The notes: a model not told the origin generated them from the letters alone. 64,000 bases of DNA from Bacteroidales bacterium (GCA_017999895.1 JAGNKY010000002.1:186001-250000), one strand, 5' to 3'. Positions 43,414 to 54,068 are shown, counted from the first letter of the stretch. Numbers and translations are program-made.

Positions 43414-44472
43414 ATGAAAATAGCATTTACTGCCGATTTACATCTTAAGACCTCAGGAGAGACGCCAGAAAGATATAATGCGCTGGAATTTATTCTAAAC
43501 GAACTTACTGATAGAAAAATCAATCAACTGATAATCGCAGGCGATACTTTCGACCGCGAATCATATAGTTATAAAGACTTTAATTCCTTCTGTACAAAAT
43601 TCAATCATATTCAAATTACTTTGATTCCCGGTAATCACGATACCGAAATTGACAAAAGGTTCTTTCCAGCCGGAAATATTGATGTAATAAATAAATCAGG
43701 AACAAAAGTCTTTGATAGTACTCCGTTTCTTCTCATCCCTTATGATGCGACAAGGACAATGGATGAATCTATTGCAGAGTTCTTTCATGACAATCCAATT
43801 CTTGAAAAGTGGATTTTAACAGCCCACGGCGATTACTGCTCATCCGGGAGAACAGCCAACCCTTATGAACCCGGAGTCTATATGCCGCTTTCAGTTACGG
43901 CAATAACCAAATATAATCCGCTGAGAATAATCCTTGGCCACATTCACAAACCTATGGAGTCAGGAAGGGTAATATATCCAGGCTCACCATGCGGCCTCGA
44001 AATAAATGAGACCGGTAAAAGGAGATTCCTGATTTATGATACTGTAAATAACTCCTTTGAATCAATATCCATCAATACAGGTACGATCTTCATGAAAGAA
44101 ACACTTATGACTTTTCCCGTTGAAAACGAAACAGAAATCATAAATAATTCGATTGACAGAATGATTTCAAACTGGGACCTTACTCCCGACGAACAAAAAC
44201 GCGTCAGACTAAGACTTTGCATTAACGGTTTCTCGGATGACCTGACAAAACTTAGAGACTCAATAACTCAATACATCGAACAAAAGGGAATCGGTTTTTA
44301 TGATGTTGACGGCCCTGATTTATCAGAAACAAAAGTCGTTCAAACTATGGAAGAAGAAAGAATAATTCTTCTTGAAAAAGTGAGAGAAAAAATAAAAAAG
44401 CTACCAGGAAATACTTCAGAAGAAAAGCTATTGGAAAAAGTTATGGAGTTCATCTTTATTGATAAGAAATGA
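43414..44472 (+). CDS. SbcD/YhaO-like metallophosphoesterase
   Basis: This 352-residue calcineurin-like phosphoesterase has the five metal motifs: FTADLHL (about 5-11), IIAGDTFDR, IPGNHD, LTAHGDY and LGHIHKP. It resembles the exonuclease partner of SbcC/Rad50-type ATPases. The following ATPase gene overlaps its stop by 4 bp (44469-44472), so the two make one translationally coupled complex. The C-terminal helical part probably binds the ATPase. It likely processes DNA ends or hairpins during repair. Confidence 0.92.
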   Translation: MKIAFTADLHLKTSGETPERYNALEFILNELTDRKINQLIIAGDTFDRESYSYKDFNSFCTKFNHIQITLIPGNHDTEIDKRFFPAGNIDVINKSGTKVFDSTPFLLIPYDATRTMDESIAEFFHDNPILEKWILTAHGDYCSSGRTANPYEPGVYMPLSVTAITKYNPLRIILGHIHKPMESGRVIYPGSPCGLEINETGKRRFLIYDTVNNSFESISINTGTIFMKETLMTFPVENETEIINNSIDRMISNWDLTPDEQKRVRLRLCINGFSDDLTKLRDSITQYIEQKGIGFYDVDGPDLSETKVVQTMEEERIILLEKVREKIKKLPGNTSEEKLLEKVMEFIFIDKK

Positions 44473-47084
44473 GTATCAGGATAAAACAAATAACAGCGGA
44501 AGACTGCGGACCTGTGAAAAGATTCAGCCATGAATTCGGTGATTTGAATCTTATTTACAGCAGAAATGAAGGGGGAAAATCATTTCTTACAGAATTTATC
44601 ATCCATTGTCTGTTCAGAAATAAAAATCCATGGGGTTACCTTCGTGAAACTGGCAAAGGCAAGGTTACTATTACCGGACTTAGTGATAAACCTGTTGATT
44701 TCAAGCCCGATAAAGGCACAAAGCTGGAAGATTATCTGGAAAAAGATAACCGTGGACTTCCTCCGTCGCTCGTAAATCTGCTTGTAATAAAAGAAGGTGA
44801 AACGGAAATTGTTAAAATTGAGGATGGCATTGACAAATCAATAATAAAAGACCTCCTTTCTTATCGTAAAGTGCTGGATGCTATTGATAATAAAATCCCT
44901 CAGGTTATTAAACAGGCAAATTTAGAACAGGAAATTAAAATTGAAAGAAAGGGAAAAGGGAAAGATTATTATCAATTAAAAGAAGAACTTAACAAGATAA
45001 ATGATAGCATAAAAAAACTTAATAATGAATCAGGCCATTGGTCAATAAAAGACTTGAAACTCAAAGCAGAAAAACTGAAACAGGATAAGGAATTACTTCT
45101 CAAAGCACGTAAATTCAAAGCTTACAAGCTATCAGAAGAGATAAAGAGAATTCAGGAAAATATTGAAAAAATCCCTGATAGTTCACTGGAAAGAATAAAT
45201 GAATTGATTTCAAGTTATGAAAAATATAAAAATAATCTTGAATCATTAAATAAAGAATATAAAAAGATTACGGAAGAAACTGCCGTATTGCCCGAAATGG
45301 AAGCAAAACAAAATCTGCTGATTAAAGCAAAACGGCATAAAGCTTACATGATTGCTGAAAATCTCAAATTATTGGATGAGAAATTAAGAACTCTGCCTGA
45401 AGAGGAAATAAATAAAACCGACCAGAATATTTCGAGATATCACGATAAAAAAAATGAACTTAATAACCGTAACAAATCTGCCATTGAGCTAAAAGAAAAA
45501 TCAAAAGACTACAACTGGCTTAAGTCGGCAAAAGAAAATTACAGCAGATTCTTAAGTACTGCGGAAACATATAAAAAGCCTCCTGTTTTTATAGTTATTC
45601 TTATAGCGTTATTACTTGGAGGAGGATTGGTCGGAATTTTGCTTGATCAGAAAATAGCCGGCATATCCTTAATTTTAGCCAGCACAGCAGTAACAATTTT
45701 CTATTTCCTGAAACTCCGTAAATCCTTTACAGCCTACAAGCATGAGGAGGAAATCGAGGAAATCGGAAAAGAGTTTAGAAATCGTTTCGGCGAAGAACTT
45801 AAAAGTCTGACTCAACTTGAATCTAAACTTATCGAGCAGGAAAAATACCATAATCAGCTCGATTTACTCACATCTGACCTGAAGCGCCTCGAAACTGAAC
45901 TTGAATCCTGTGTTCAGGCAATTGGAGATGGATTCAAAAGGCTGAAAGCCGATGGAGATGAAGAACAAAACTGGAGTGAAATTATTTCACAGCTCAGGCA
46001 AAAAAGAAATAGAATACTCGAGGAACAACAGCAGTTGAAAGAAAAACTAGCCGGTCTCGAAGTGGATGAATCTGAATATGAAAAGGAAGATCTTGGAATT
46101 GAATTCGATAAGAATCTACTTGAAGAAACGAATGCTGAATTGAAACGGCTTAAAGAATTACAAAACAAGGCCTCCGGGATAAAATCTGAAATAACAAATA
46201 TTCAGAATGAAATGTCCGGATTGACAAATGAAATCATTCAATCATTTAAAAATATTACCGATGAAGAAATATCTGAAAATGAATGGCAACATATACTTCA
46301 TGATCTCACTGCCCGCCGGAATGAATTGAAGGAGAAGGCCGAACATTTGAAAGGCGAACTCAAAGGACTTGGGGTTTCGGAATCAGAATATATAACTGAT
46401 GATCCCGGGATCGAGTTCAGTCAGGAGGAACTTGATTCGTTAGACATACAATTACAGTCAACCGCCGATGATATTGCCAGAGAAGAAGAAAAATTAAGGG
46501 GGTTGCAAACTGAACTTATATCAATAACCCGTGCAGATGCAAGCACAAGCTGGAATGATCTTATTGACTTGTTATACAGAAAAAAGGAAGAGACTGAACA
46601 GGAAATCGAAAATTTGGAAGCGGAAATCGTTGCCGGAATCCTTTTACACAATACCATTATGGAACTTCAGCAGGAAGAAGATGTCAAGTTAATCGAGAGT
46701 CTTAATTCAGAGGATCTGCGCAACATTCTCTATAATGTCACCGGCAGGTACAATCAACTGGCGTTTGAAGATTCAAGGGTAAAAATTTCGGACGAATTCA
46801 GGGATTTTTATATCAGGGATCTGAGCACAGGGGCAAGGGAACAGGTAATGATTGCATTGAGAATCGGCTTTCTCAAAAGGCTTTTCAGACAGGATTCCGC
46901 CTTTTTGATTCTTGACGACGCCTTTCAGCATTCCGATTATATTAAACGGGAATTGCTCGTTAATACTGTATGCGAACTTTCCGCTAAGGGATGGCAGATC
47001 ATCTATTTTACCATGGATGACAACATAAGAAGTTTATTCCAAAAGAAGCAAAACGTAAATTATATTGAAATTGATTTGCAATAG
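44469..47084 (+). CDS. Rad50/SbcC-like ATPase with central membrane hairpin (YhaN-like)
   Basis: This 871-residue SMC-like ATPase has Walker A SRNEGGKS (residues 31-38), long coiled coils (about 130-365 and 425-740), and C-terminal signature DLSTGAREQV with Walker B LILDDAF. Unlike Rad50 or SbcC it has no CxxC zinc hook. Instead two hydrophobic helices (about residues 371-418, VFIVILIALLLGGG and ISLILASTAVTIFYF) form a membrane hairpin at the coil apex. That layout is like Bacillus YhaN, paired with YhaO. It would put DNA-end processing at the inner membrane. It overlaps the nuclease gene by 4 bp. Confidence 0.9.
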   Translation: MSIRIKQITAEDCGPVKRFSHEFGDLNLIYSRNEGGKSFLTEFIIHCLFRNKNPWGYLRETGKGKVTITGLSDKPVDFKPDKGTKLEDYLEKDNRGLPPSLVNLLVIKEGETEIVKIEDGIDKSIIKDLLSYRKVLDAIDNKIPQVIKQANLEQEIKIERKGKGKDYYQLKEELNKINDSIKKLNNESGHWSIKDLKLKAEKLKQDKELLLKARKFKAYKLSEEIKRIQENIEKIPDSSLERINELISSYEKYKNNLESLNKEYKKITEETAVLPEMEAKQNLLIKAKRHKAYMIAENLKLLDEKLRTLPEEEINKTDQNISRYHDKKNELNNRNKSAIELKEKSKDYNWLKSAKENYSRFLSTAETYKKPPVFIVILIALLLGGGLVGILLDQKIAGISLILASTAVTIFYFLKLRKSFTAYKHEEEIEEIGKEFRNRFGEELKSLTQLESKLIEQEKYHNQLDLLTSDLKRLETELESCVQAIGDGFKRLKADGDEEQNWSEIISQLRQKRNRILEEQQQLKEKLAGLEVDESEYEKEDLGIEFDKNLLEETNAELKRLKELQNKASGIKSEITNIQNEMSGLTNEIIQSFKNITDEEISENEWQHILHDLTARRNELKEKAEHLKGELKGLGVSESEYITDDPGIEFSQEELDSLDIQLQSTADDIAREEEKLRGLQTELISITRADASTSWNDLIDLLYRKKEETEQEIENLEAEIVAGILLHNTIMELQQEEDVKLIESLNSEDLRNILYNVTGRYNQLAFEDSRVKISDEFRDFYIRDLSTGAREQVMIALRIGFLKRLFRQDSAFLILDDAFQHSDYIKRELLVNTVCELSAKGWQIIYFTMDDNIRSLFQKKQNVNYIEIDLQ

Positions 47085-47171
47085 CAACAATTTATTCCTT
47101 TGTTGATTTTTACTATATCAATATAAATGTTATCCCTTTTACCGAAATAATGCAGTTTTATCTGTTTTTGC

Positions 47172-48098
47172 TTATTTTTTTGACAAAAACTCCTGAAGGC
47201 CAAGAAGTTTAATATCTTGTTTCAATGAGTTATACATCTCTTCTGTAAGATTTTTTATTGGTGGTCTAAAACCGCCACAGTCAATTCCAGCGATTTTTAT
47301 AAATGCTTTACCTGTTGCAATTCCTCCGTATTTTCCGAGAAGACTTACCATTTTAGCTACCTTAATATAGAGACGTCGTGCAGTTTCAAGATCGCCTTTG
47401 TTGAACGAATCAATAATCAAATGGTAGAGAGGTGCGGCGAAGTTATATGTACTTCCAACAAAACCTTTGCAACCTGTTGCAAGTGCCGGAAGTATACATT
47501 CGTCCCTGCCCCATAGCAGGTCATAAGCGCCGTCATTGTAATTTAGGCATAATGTGAAGTCCATAAAATCTTCATGAGTAAATTTTATCCCTGCAAAATT
47601 TGGAAGCATCTTTGATATTTTACTTATAAATCCGGCCATTCCGAAATTCACGCCGGTCATTGCCGGAAAATGATAGTAATAAACCGGTAGTTCTGGAACA
47701 GATTCTCCTACCTGTGCAACAAATTCAGCCAGATGGTCTTCATTGGATGGCTTAAAGAAATAAGGTCCGATAACTGCAATGGCCGACAAACCAGCCTCAT
47801 ACGAAAACAGAGCGTTTTCTACGCATTCATTAATGCAGGTTCCTCCAACCATATTTATTATCCTTACTTTTCCTCCTTCTTTAAGGCACTCGGCCCATTT
47901 CTGCACTTGAAGCTGTTTTTCTTTTTGCGTAAGTGATGCCCCCTCTCCTGTCGTTCCGTTGATAAAAGCACCCACAATCCCGTTCTTCTGAAGGAAATAA
48001 TAATACTCGTGGATAAGTTCAGTCTTCAGGTTACCTTTACTGTCCATAGGAGTAAATGGTGCTGCGACCATACCTTCGAATTTTTCAATCTTTAGCAT
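47172..48098 (-). CDS. DapA/NanA-family aldolase (N-acetylneuraminate lyase-like)
   Basis: This 308-residue TIM-barrel lyase forms a Schiff base with Lys172 in AGIKFTHEDF; the pocket loop is NGTTGEG (47-53) and the Tyr lies in YYYHFP near residue 142. The spacing and the IKFTHEDF strand resemble sialic-acid lyases rather than dihydrodipicolinate synthase. It would cleave a keto-sugar acid to pyruvate and an aldehyde. The MFS transporter at 48186 is transcribed divergently, with only 87 bp between the starts, so a linked sugar-acid uptake role is possible but unproven. Confidence 0.87.
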   Translation of the reverse strand: MLKIEKFEGMVAAPFTPMDSKGNLKTELIHEYYYFLQKNGIVGAFINGTTGEGASLTQKEKQLQVQKWAECLKEGGKVRIINMVGGTCINECVENALFSYEAGLSAIAVIGPYFFKPSNEDHLAEFVAQVGESVPELPVYYYHFPAMTGVNFGMAGFISKISKMLPNFAGIKFTHEDFMDFTLCLNYNDGAYDLLWGRDECILPALATGCKGFVGSTYNFAAPLYHLIIDSFNKGDLETARRLYIKVAKMVSLLGKYGGIATGKAFIKIAGIDCGGFRPPIKNLTEEMYNSLKQDIKLLGLQEFLSKK

Positions 48099-48185
48099 AA
48101 TACACAGATATATACAAGCCTAAAATACACATTTTTTATTAAAAAATAATCTCTATTTTAGCCTTCCAAAATTTATACAACAATA

Positions 48186-49364
48186 ATGAAAAAAATCACT
48201 CTCGATACTGCCACGAAGTTTGTAGTTCTGCTTGGGCTTGTAAGCCTGTTTGGAGATATGACATACGAGGCTGCCAGAAGCATTAATGGTTCATATCTTA
48301 AGATACTTGGAGCAAACGGAACAACAGTAGGAATTGCAGCAGGGCTGGGCGAGCTGGCCGGCTACGGTTTAAGGTTTGTGTCGGGGTATATAGCCGACCG
48401 CACAAAAAAATACTGGACAATAATGATTATTGGTTATCTGCTGAATCTCTTTTCAGTACCGCTTATGGCCCTTGCAGGTTACTGGCAGATTGCTGTTGTT
48501 CTCATCATTGCCGAACGTGTCGGCAAAGCTTTAAGAACGCCAGCACGCGATGCGATTCTTTCATTCGGAACACAGAAAATGGGACGAGGATGGGGCTACG
48601 GACTTCATGAAGCAATGGACCAGATCGGCGCAACAATTGGCCCACTTCTTGTGAGCCTTGTATTGCTCCTAAAGAACCAGAATTATGAACTGGCTTATGC
48701 CATCCTTGCTATACCTGCTATTATAGCATTTATGATCCTTATTTTAGGCGTTCATCTCTATCCAAAACCAGGAGAGCTTGAAATCAAAACAACTTCAATA
48801 GTCACAAAAGGAGTTCAGAAAAGATTCTGGATTTACATTATTGCTGTGGTCTTTATTGCTGCCGGTTATGCTGATTTCCCGCTTATAGCGTTTCACTTCA
48901 AATCTAAAGCATTAATGTCCGATTCAGTAATCCCAATATTCTATGCCATAGCAATGGCTGTTGATGCTGTAGCTGCGCTTGTTTTCGGGAAGATTTATGA
49001 TAGAAAAGGAATAAATATACTCCTTCTTTCGGTGCTTATTTCCTGCGCTTTTGCACCGCTGGTTTTTTATGGCAATTTCTATCTTGCGCTTTTCGGAATG
49101 ATATTGTGGGGTATAGGCATGGGAGCACAGGAATCAATACTCAAAGCTGAAATAGCCAATATGGTATCAACCGAAAAACGTGGAAGAGCTTTCGGAACAT
49201 TCAATGCAATTTATGGCTTGTCGTGGTTTGCAGGAAGCGCATTGATGGGAATCTTTTATGATTTCTCAATTAAAGCACTCGTCATCTTTTCTGTTACTGC
49301 ACAGATTATTGCAGCTGGAGTAATTTTATATATGATGAGATATAACAATCGTGCTTATGAATAA
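48186..49364 (+). CDS. Major facilitator superfamily transporter
   Basis: This 392-residue protein has about 12 membrane helices and the MFS loop signature in the first half (SGYIADRTKKYW, about residues 63-74). It includes RVGKALRTPARDAILSFG, which fits a drug/sugar-type MFS without a named substrate. It is divergently placed to the sialic-acid-lyase-like gene with an 87-bp spacer. The two may be co-regulated, and the transporter could carry the lyase substrate. Enolase follows on the same strand after 142 bp. Confidence 0.88.
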   Translation: MKKITLDTATKFVVLLGLVSLFGDMTYEAARSINGSYLKILGANGTTVGIAAGLGELAGYGLRFVSGYIADRTKKYWTIMIIGYLLNLFSVPLMALAGYWQIAVVLIIAERVGKALRTPARDAILSFGTQKMGRGWGYGLHEAMDQIGATIGPLLVSLVLLLKNQNYELAYAILAIPAIIAFMILILGVHLYPKPGELEIKTTSIVTKGVQKRFWIYIIAVVFIAAGYADFPLIAFHFKSKALMSDSVIPIFYAIAMAVDAVAALVFGKIYDRKGINILLLSVLISCAFAPLVFYGNFYLALFGMILWGIGMGAQESILKAEIANMVSTEKRGRAFGTFNAIYGLSWFAGSALMGIFYDFSIKALVIFSVTAQIIAAGVILYMMRYNNRAYE

Positions 49365-49436
49365 ATTATCTATTTTTCGTACCATATTCCTTTTCTATTT
49401 TTTAATTGCTTTGCAGTTAAAAAGAAGATTTTCATT

Positions 49437-49444
49437 TATATTTG
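49437..49444 (+). promoter_or_regulatory. Candidate -7 element for eno
   Basis: TATATTTG matches TAnnTTTG. A TTTG at 49410-49413 lies 23 bp upstream, slightly wide for a -33 element. Transcription would start near 49452, giving a leader of about 55 nt. Confidence 0.42.
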
Positions 49445-49497
49445 AAGTCCAAAAGACAAAAAATGTTTATTGACATTATAAATAAATCTATTAATAA

Positions 49498-50787
<1,290 letters not shown>

Positions 50788-50865
50788 AACACAATTCGGA
50801 AATCAACTGACAACTTCGAAATATAAAATATTTTAAGTTGTCTATTAGAAACTTTAAAATGCAGG

Positions 50866-50927
50866 TTAATGCAGGGAACATAAGTAATTTCTCTTACAAT
50901 TTTTCGAGCTTATGTTCTTTGCATTAA
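50866..50927. repeat. 19-bp inverted repeat downstream of eno
   Basis: The arm at 50866-50884 (TTAATGCAGGGAACATAAG) pairs with 50909-50927 (CTTATGTTCTTTGCATTAA) over 19 positions with two G-U pairs in RNA and a 24-nt loop. A short T-run follows. It may terminate eno, be a small RNA, or be a decayed mobile repeat. Confidence 0.8.
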
Positions 50928-51058
50928 TTTTGTAACACTTGCGGTTAATTTTTATCAAATTAATTTTATTATAGCAGATTAATTAAAATAAAATCACTAA
51001 CTTGCAAGCCGAAAATTAATCCATAACATGGACGATTATTATTTATGTTGTTGAATTG

Positions 51059-51088
51059 AACAGAGGTTTTGCATTTACAACCTCTGTT
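51059..51088 (+). promoter_or_regulatory. Hairpin in the corA leader
   Basis: AACAGAGGTT and AACCTCTGTT form a 10-bp perfect stem with a 10-nt loop, extended by a TTG/CAA triple after a bulge. It lies 9 nt upstream of the GGAGG of corA. It could regulate translation or transcription of the Mg channel. It does not look like a known M-box. Confidence 0.5.
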
Positions 51089-51097
51089 TCAAAATAT

Positions 51098-51102
51098 GGA
51101 GG
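51098..51102 (+). promoter_or_regulatory. Shine-Dalgarno site that decides the corA start
   Basis: GGAGG lies 8 nt before the ATG at 51111. Strong sites are rare in this window. It selects 51111 over the earlier in-frame ATG at 51096 and TTG at 51069. Confidence 0.75.
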
Positions 51103-51110
51103 ATTGTATT

Positions 51111-52034
51111 ATGCGGACTTTCTTGAAAAATTCAACTGGCATTGTTCCATGTGCAGAGTGGGAACCCGGTTGCTGGATACATGTCGAATGCCCGATTTCG
51201 GATGATAAGGAATTTCTTAATAGTTTTGGGTTTCCTGTATCATTTCTTAACGACCTGGAAGATATTGACGAGCGTCCACGTATTGAACTTGAAGATGGGT
51301 GGTACTTTATAATTATACGAATTCCCTACCGTAATGGAGATCCAAAACTTCCCTTTTCAACGGCACCGCTTGGAGTAATCTTTAAAAATGATGTATTTAT
51401 TTCTATATGTCACGTTAAGACTGAATTGATCCCCGATTTTCTGAATTATACAATTAGAAAAAATATTAATTATAAAGATTATTTTGATCTGGTACTGAGG
51501 CTTATTTTAAATTCTTCGGTCTGGTTTTTGAAATATCTGAAGCAGATAAACCTGCATATAAAAACTGCTGAAAATGAACTGGAAAAATCAGTTAAAAATG
51601 AGGAACTTCAAAAATTATTACAGATTGAAAAATGTCTTGTTTATTTTACTACTTCACTAAATGGTAACGACATTTTGATAAACAGGTTGAAGAACATAAA
51701 GAGCCAGAGAGATAAGTATGACGAAGAACTCCTGGAAGATGTAGAAATCGAATCCAAGCAGGCACAGGAAACAACAAATGTTTTTAGCGATATCTTAAGC
51801 GGAATGATGGATGCCTACGCTTCAGTAATCTCAAACAATCTTAATATAATAATGAAAAGACTCACTTCAATTTCTGTGTTATTAATGATTCCCACATTAA
51901 TTGCAAGTCTTTATGGAATGAATGTGCCTAACGGATTGGAGAATTTTTCACCTGCATTCCTGATAATCCTCGCAGTATCATTCGGCTTATCAGCAATAGG
52001 ATTAATGCTCATGAAAAGAAAACAATTGTTTTAA
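51111..52034 (+). CDS. corA: CorA-family magnesium transporter
   Basis: This 307-residue protein (starting RTFLKNSTGIVPCAEW) is a CorA-type divalent-cation channel. The N-terminal cytoplasmic alpha/beta domain leads to a long stalk helix and two C-terminal membrane helices. The conserved selectivity motif is GMN, in LYGMNVPNG (about residue 283), followed by the second helix. It forms pentamers at the inner membrane and imports Mg2+. A hairpin and a strong ribosome site lie in its leader. I reject two earlier in-frame starts because they lack a ribosome site. Confidence 0.92.
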   Translation: MRTFLKNSTGIVPCAEWEPGCWIHVECPISDDKEFLNSFGFPVSFLNDLEDIDERPRIELEDGWYFIIIRIPYRNGDPKLPFSTAPLGVIFKNDVFISICHVKTELIPDFLNYTIRKNINYKDYFDLVLRLILNSSVWFLKYLKQINLHIKTAENELEKSVKNEELQKLLQIEKCLVYFTTSLNGNDILINRLKNIKSQRDKYDEELLEDVEIESKQAQETTNVFSDILSGMMDAYASVISNNLNIIMKRLTSISVLLMIPTLIASLYGMNVPNGLENFSPAFLIILAVSFGLSAIGLMLMKRKQLF

Positions 52035-52111
52035 AATTTTGTTTTTTATATTTTTATAAGACATTTTGACAAATTTTAAAACCTGGTTTCTTTCTATTTT
52101 GATAATAGCAG

Positions 52112-52789
52112 ATGTTAGATGTGCAATTATACTTACTTATTTTTATAATCTTCCTTGCCGGTTATATAGTATTTCTACATATTAAGCTTGTCAAAAGAGA
52201 TATTAAGATTGAAAATCTGCTCAGACAAATTGAGAATCCGGCACAATCAATAAAATTAGAAGAAATAAAAGATGAAAAATTATTCAGTCGTGATGTAATG
52301 AATTTCATATTTGAATTCCAAAACACTGCAAAGATTTATCTTCATTACACAAAATTAAAAAGTGATGCTGAAAACATAATAAAAGAAGGATTCAGGTTTG
52401 TGGATTCATTTTACAGAACGGCATTCCCGGCAACTGATGATAAATTGGAACTTTTTATAAAGCATAACAGCAAGAAGCTTTTTGGTGATTATGTTGTTGT
52501 TATTTGTATATCCAATGAAATTATTAATTATTACAATAATGAAATAGTAAAAGCTGGCTTGAAAAACTGCAGGTATGAAAATATTCTTACGGAAAAGCCG
52601 CCTGAAAAAAATGACAATTCAGATAATGTATACATACTTCCCTCAAAATACATCAAGGGCTTTTTTAATCATTGTACTGGCGAAATTATTGTCAATTCTG
52701 AATTCGATCCCGATTATTCGTCTCCGTGGTTTATTAAAAACCTCGAACAGATGAAAAATGCTCCCAATCAATCAAAGTTCATAGTTTGA
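52112..52789 (+). CDS. Membrane-anchored protein of unknown function, possible ADP-ribosyltransferase-like fold
   Basis: This 225-residue protein has one N-terminal membrane helix (about residues 5-25) and a cytoplasmic soluble domain. The soluble part reads LHYTKLKSDAENIIKEGF (about 76-93), GDYVVVICIS (about 130-139) and YILPSKYIKGFFNHCTGEII near 177-196. The HYT...IIKEGF pattern recalls the first strand-helix of DarT and KptA-type ADP-ribosyltransferase folds, but this is a visual likeness and no catalytic triad can be confirmed. It follows corA by 77 bp and faces the cytochrome locus convergently. Confidence 0.7.
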   Translation: MLDVQLYLLIFIIFLAGYIVFLHIKLVKRDIKIENLLRQIENPAQSIKLEEIKDEKLFSRDVMNFIFEFQNTAKIYLHYTKLKSDAENIIKEGFRFVDSFYRTAFPATDDKLELFIKHNSKKLFGDYVVVICISNEIINYYNNEIVKAGLKNCRYENILTEKPPEKNDNSDNVYILPSKYIKGFFNHCTGEIIVNSEFDPDYSSPWFIKNLEQMKNAPNQSKFIV

Positions 52790-52838
52790 GCAGGCAAAAA
52801 TTTAAATTAATAATAAAATCCAATAACCTGAAAAACAA

Positions 52839-54035
52839 TTAGAATCCAGCCACAAATCCGGCGCTTATTTTACAATATTTTTCTTCGCCGTCGAGCCATG
52901 TAAATTCTGATAGCAGCCTTAAATTTCTTCTAAGTAAATAGCCATACTGAATTGAAGCAGATTTATAATCAAGAATATTGTAATCCGATTCAACCTGGTT
53001 AAGAAGCCCTGTTAAGTACCAATTGCTCATATCACCTTTTGGAGCAAAAATGACTTCAATGTATCCCCCTTGTGTGTCTGCATCATAAGACCAATCTTCT
53101 AATTCACTGTCATAAATCCTTGAATCGGTTCGAAATATATATTGAGCATTGACTATCAGCTTTTGATTAAAATTTAAATTAACCACAGGACCCACCATTT
53201 TCGTTTTGCACGGAAGTTCAAGAGGTGCACCGCTTACAATTTCCTTGCCCGTATAACCTAATAATCCCATGCTTAAATTATTACCGATAGGTTGAGTAAC
53301 ATAAACAAGCAGATTTTTATATTTATCCTTATCAAAAAGAAATTCCTCTCCGGCACCGTTTATCCCATTGCCATTAAGAACCTCCGCAACAATGCCCGTA
53401 TGAATTTTTGGAATTTCGTAATTCAGCATTATACCCCTCTCATACTTAAGCGATACACTCGATGTCCCGGGAACGGCGTTAAGTATTGCTATATCCTCCA
53501 GAGTAAGTCTTAATTCCCTTTTATAAAATGGATCACATGCTTGAAATTGTCCTACAGAAAAATTTATCCCAGTTCCGAATAAATTATTGTAAGTAATAAA
53601 AGCGTCTTCTATTCCTACAATATTACCGCCTTCACTCATAAAAAAGTAAAAATAATAAGAAAGTCTATCGGAGAGTTCTCCACCGGAAAGCAGCTTCACA
53701 CCCGATGGAGCACCAAAATCAATGCTTTTGCTATTTTCTGTATTATATGAAGCAATCCCGTCAATTCTTACGGCAATAGGCAGTTCACGCAAAAGTGAAA
53801 GCTTCTCATCGCCCGTTTGAATAAAATATCTTGGTGCTTCGTATTCAGTCATTCTGTATCCATTACTTGCAAAATTTTCGCCAAACGGCTTCAAATATGG
53901 GAAAGGAGAATGACATACCTGACAGCTTATCTGATATTTTCGTGCAAATGCAGGTATTCCATCTGCAGGCTTAACTATTAAAAAAGAAATGACTACCGCT
54001 GACAGAACTAATAAGAATTTTCGAGTTAGTATCAT
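52839..54035 (-). CDS. Predicted outer-membrane beta-barrel with one c-type haem site
   Basis: This 398-residue protein has a signal sequence (about 1-27) and one CxxCH haem-binding motif (CQVCH, Cys38-Cys41-His42) right after cleavage. The rest alternates short amphipathic strands with Gly and aromatic residues (for example LSMGLLGYTGKE and LIVNAQYIFRTD), as in outer-membrane beta-barrels. The C-terminus ends KISAGFVAGF. It follows the pentahaem cytochrome gene by 33 bp. The pair suggests a porin-cytochrome conduit. The barrel prediction is by eye only. Confidence 0.8.
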   Translation of the reverse strand: MILTRKFLLVLSAVVISFLIVKPADGIPAFARKYQISCQVCHSPFPYLKPFGENFASNGYRMTEYEAPRYFIQTGDEKLSLLRELPIAVRIDGIASYNTENSKSIDFGAPSGVKLLSGGELSDRLSYYFYFFMSEGGNIVGIEDAFITYNNLFGTGINFSVGQFQACDPFYKRELRLTLEDIAILNAVPGTSSVSLKYERGIMLNYEIPKIHTGIVAEVLNGNGINGAGEEFLFDKDKYKNLLVYVTQPIGNNLSMGLLGYTGKEIVSGAPLELPCKTKMVGPVVNLNFNQKLIVNAQYIFRTDSRIYDSELEDWSYDADTQGGYIEVIFAPKGDMSNWYLTGLLNQVESDYNILDYKSASIQYGYLLRRNLRLLSEFTWLDGEEKYCKISAGFVAGF

Positions 54036-54068
54036 ATCATAAAGAGTTTGAATTAACTAAGAACTTAT

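Larger units (their letters stand above)
50788..51110. other. Structured spacer between eno and corA
   Basis: There is no gene here, but the spacer contains two inverted repeats. The first is a 19-bp near-perfect stem at 50866-50927, and the second is a 10-bp stem at 51059-51088. The latter ends 9 nt before the GGAGG ribosome site of corA. Confidence 0.75.

Noticed and set aside
51069..51110. Earlier TTG at 51069 or ATG at 51096 for corA
   Set aside because: Neither has a ribosome site; the GGAGG at 51098-51102 points to 51111, and the 51069 start would lie within the hairpin.
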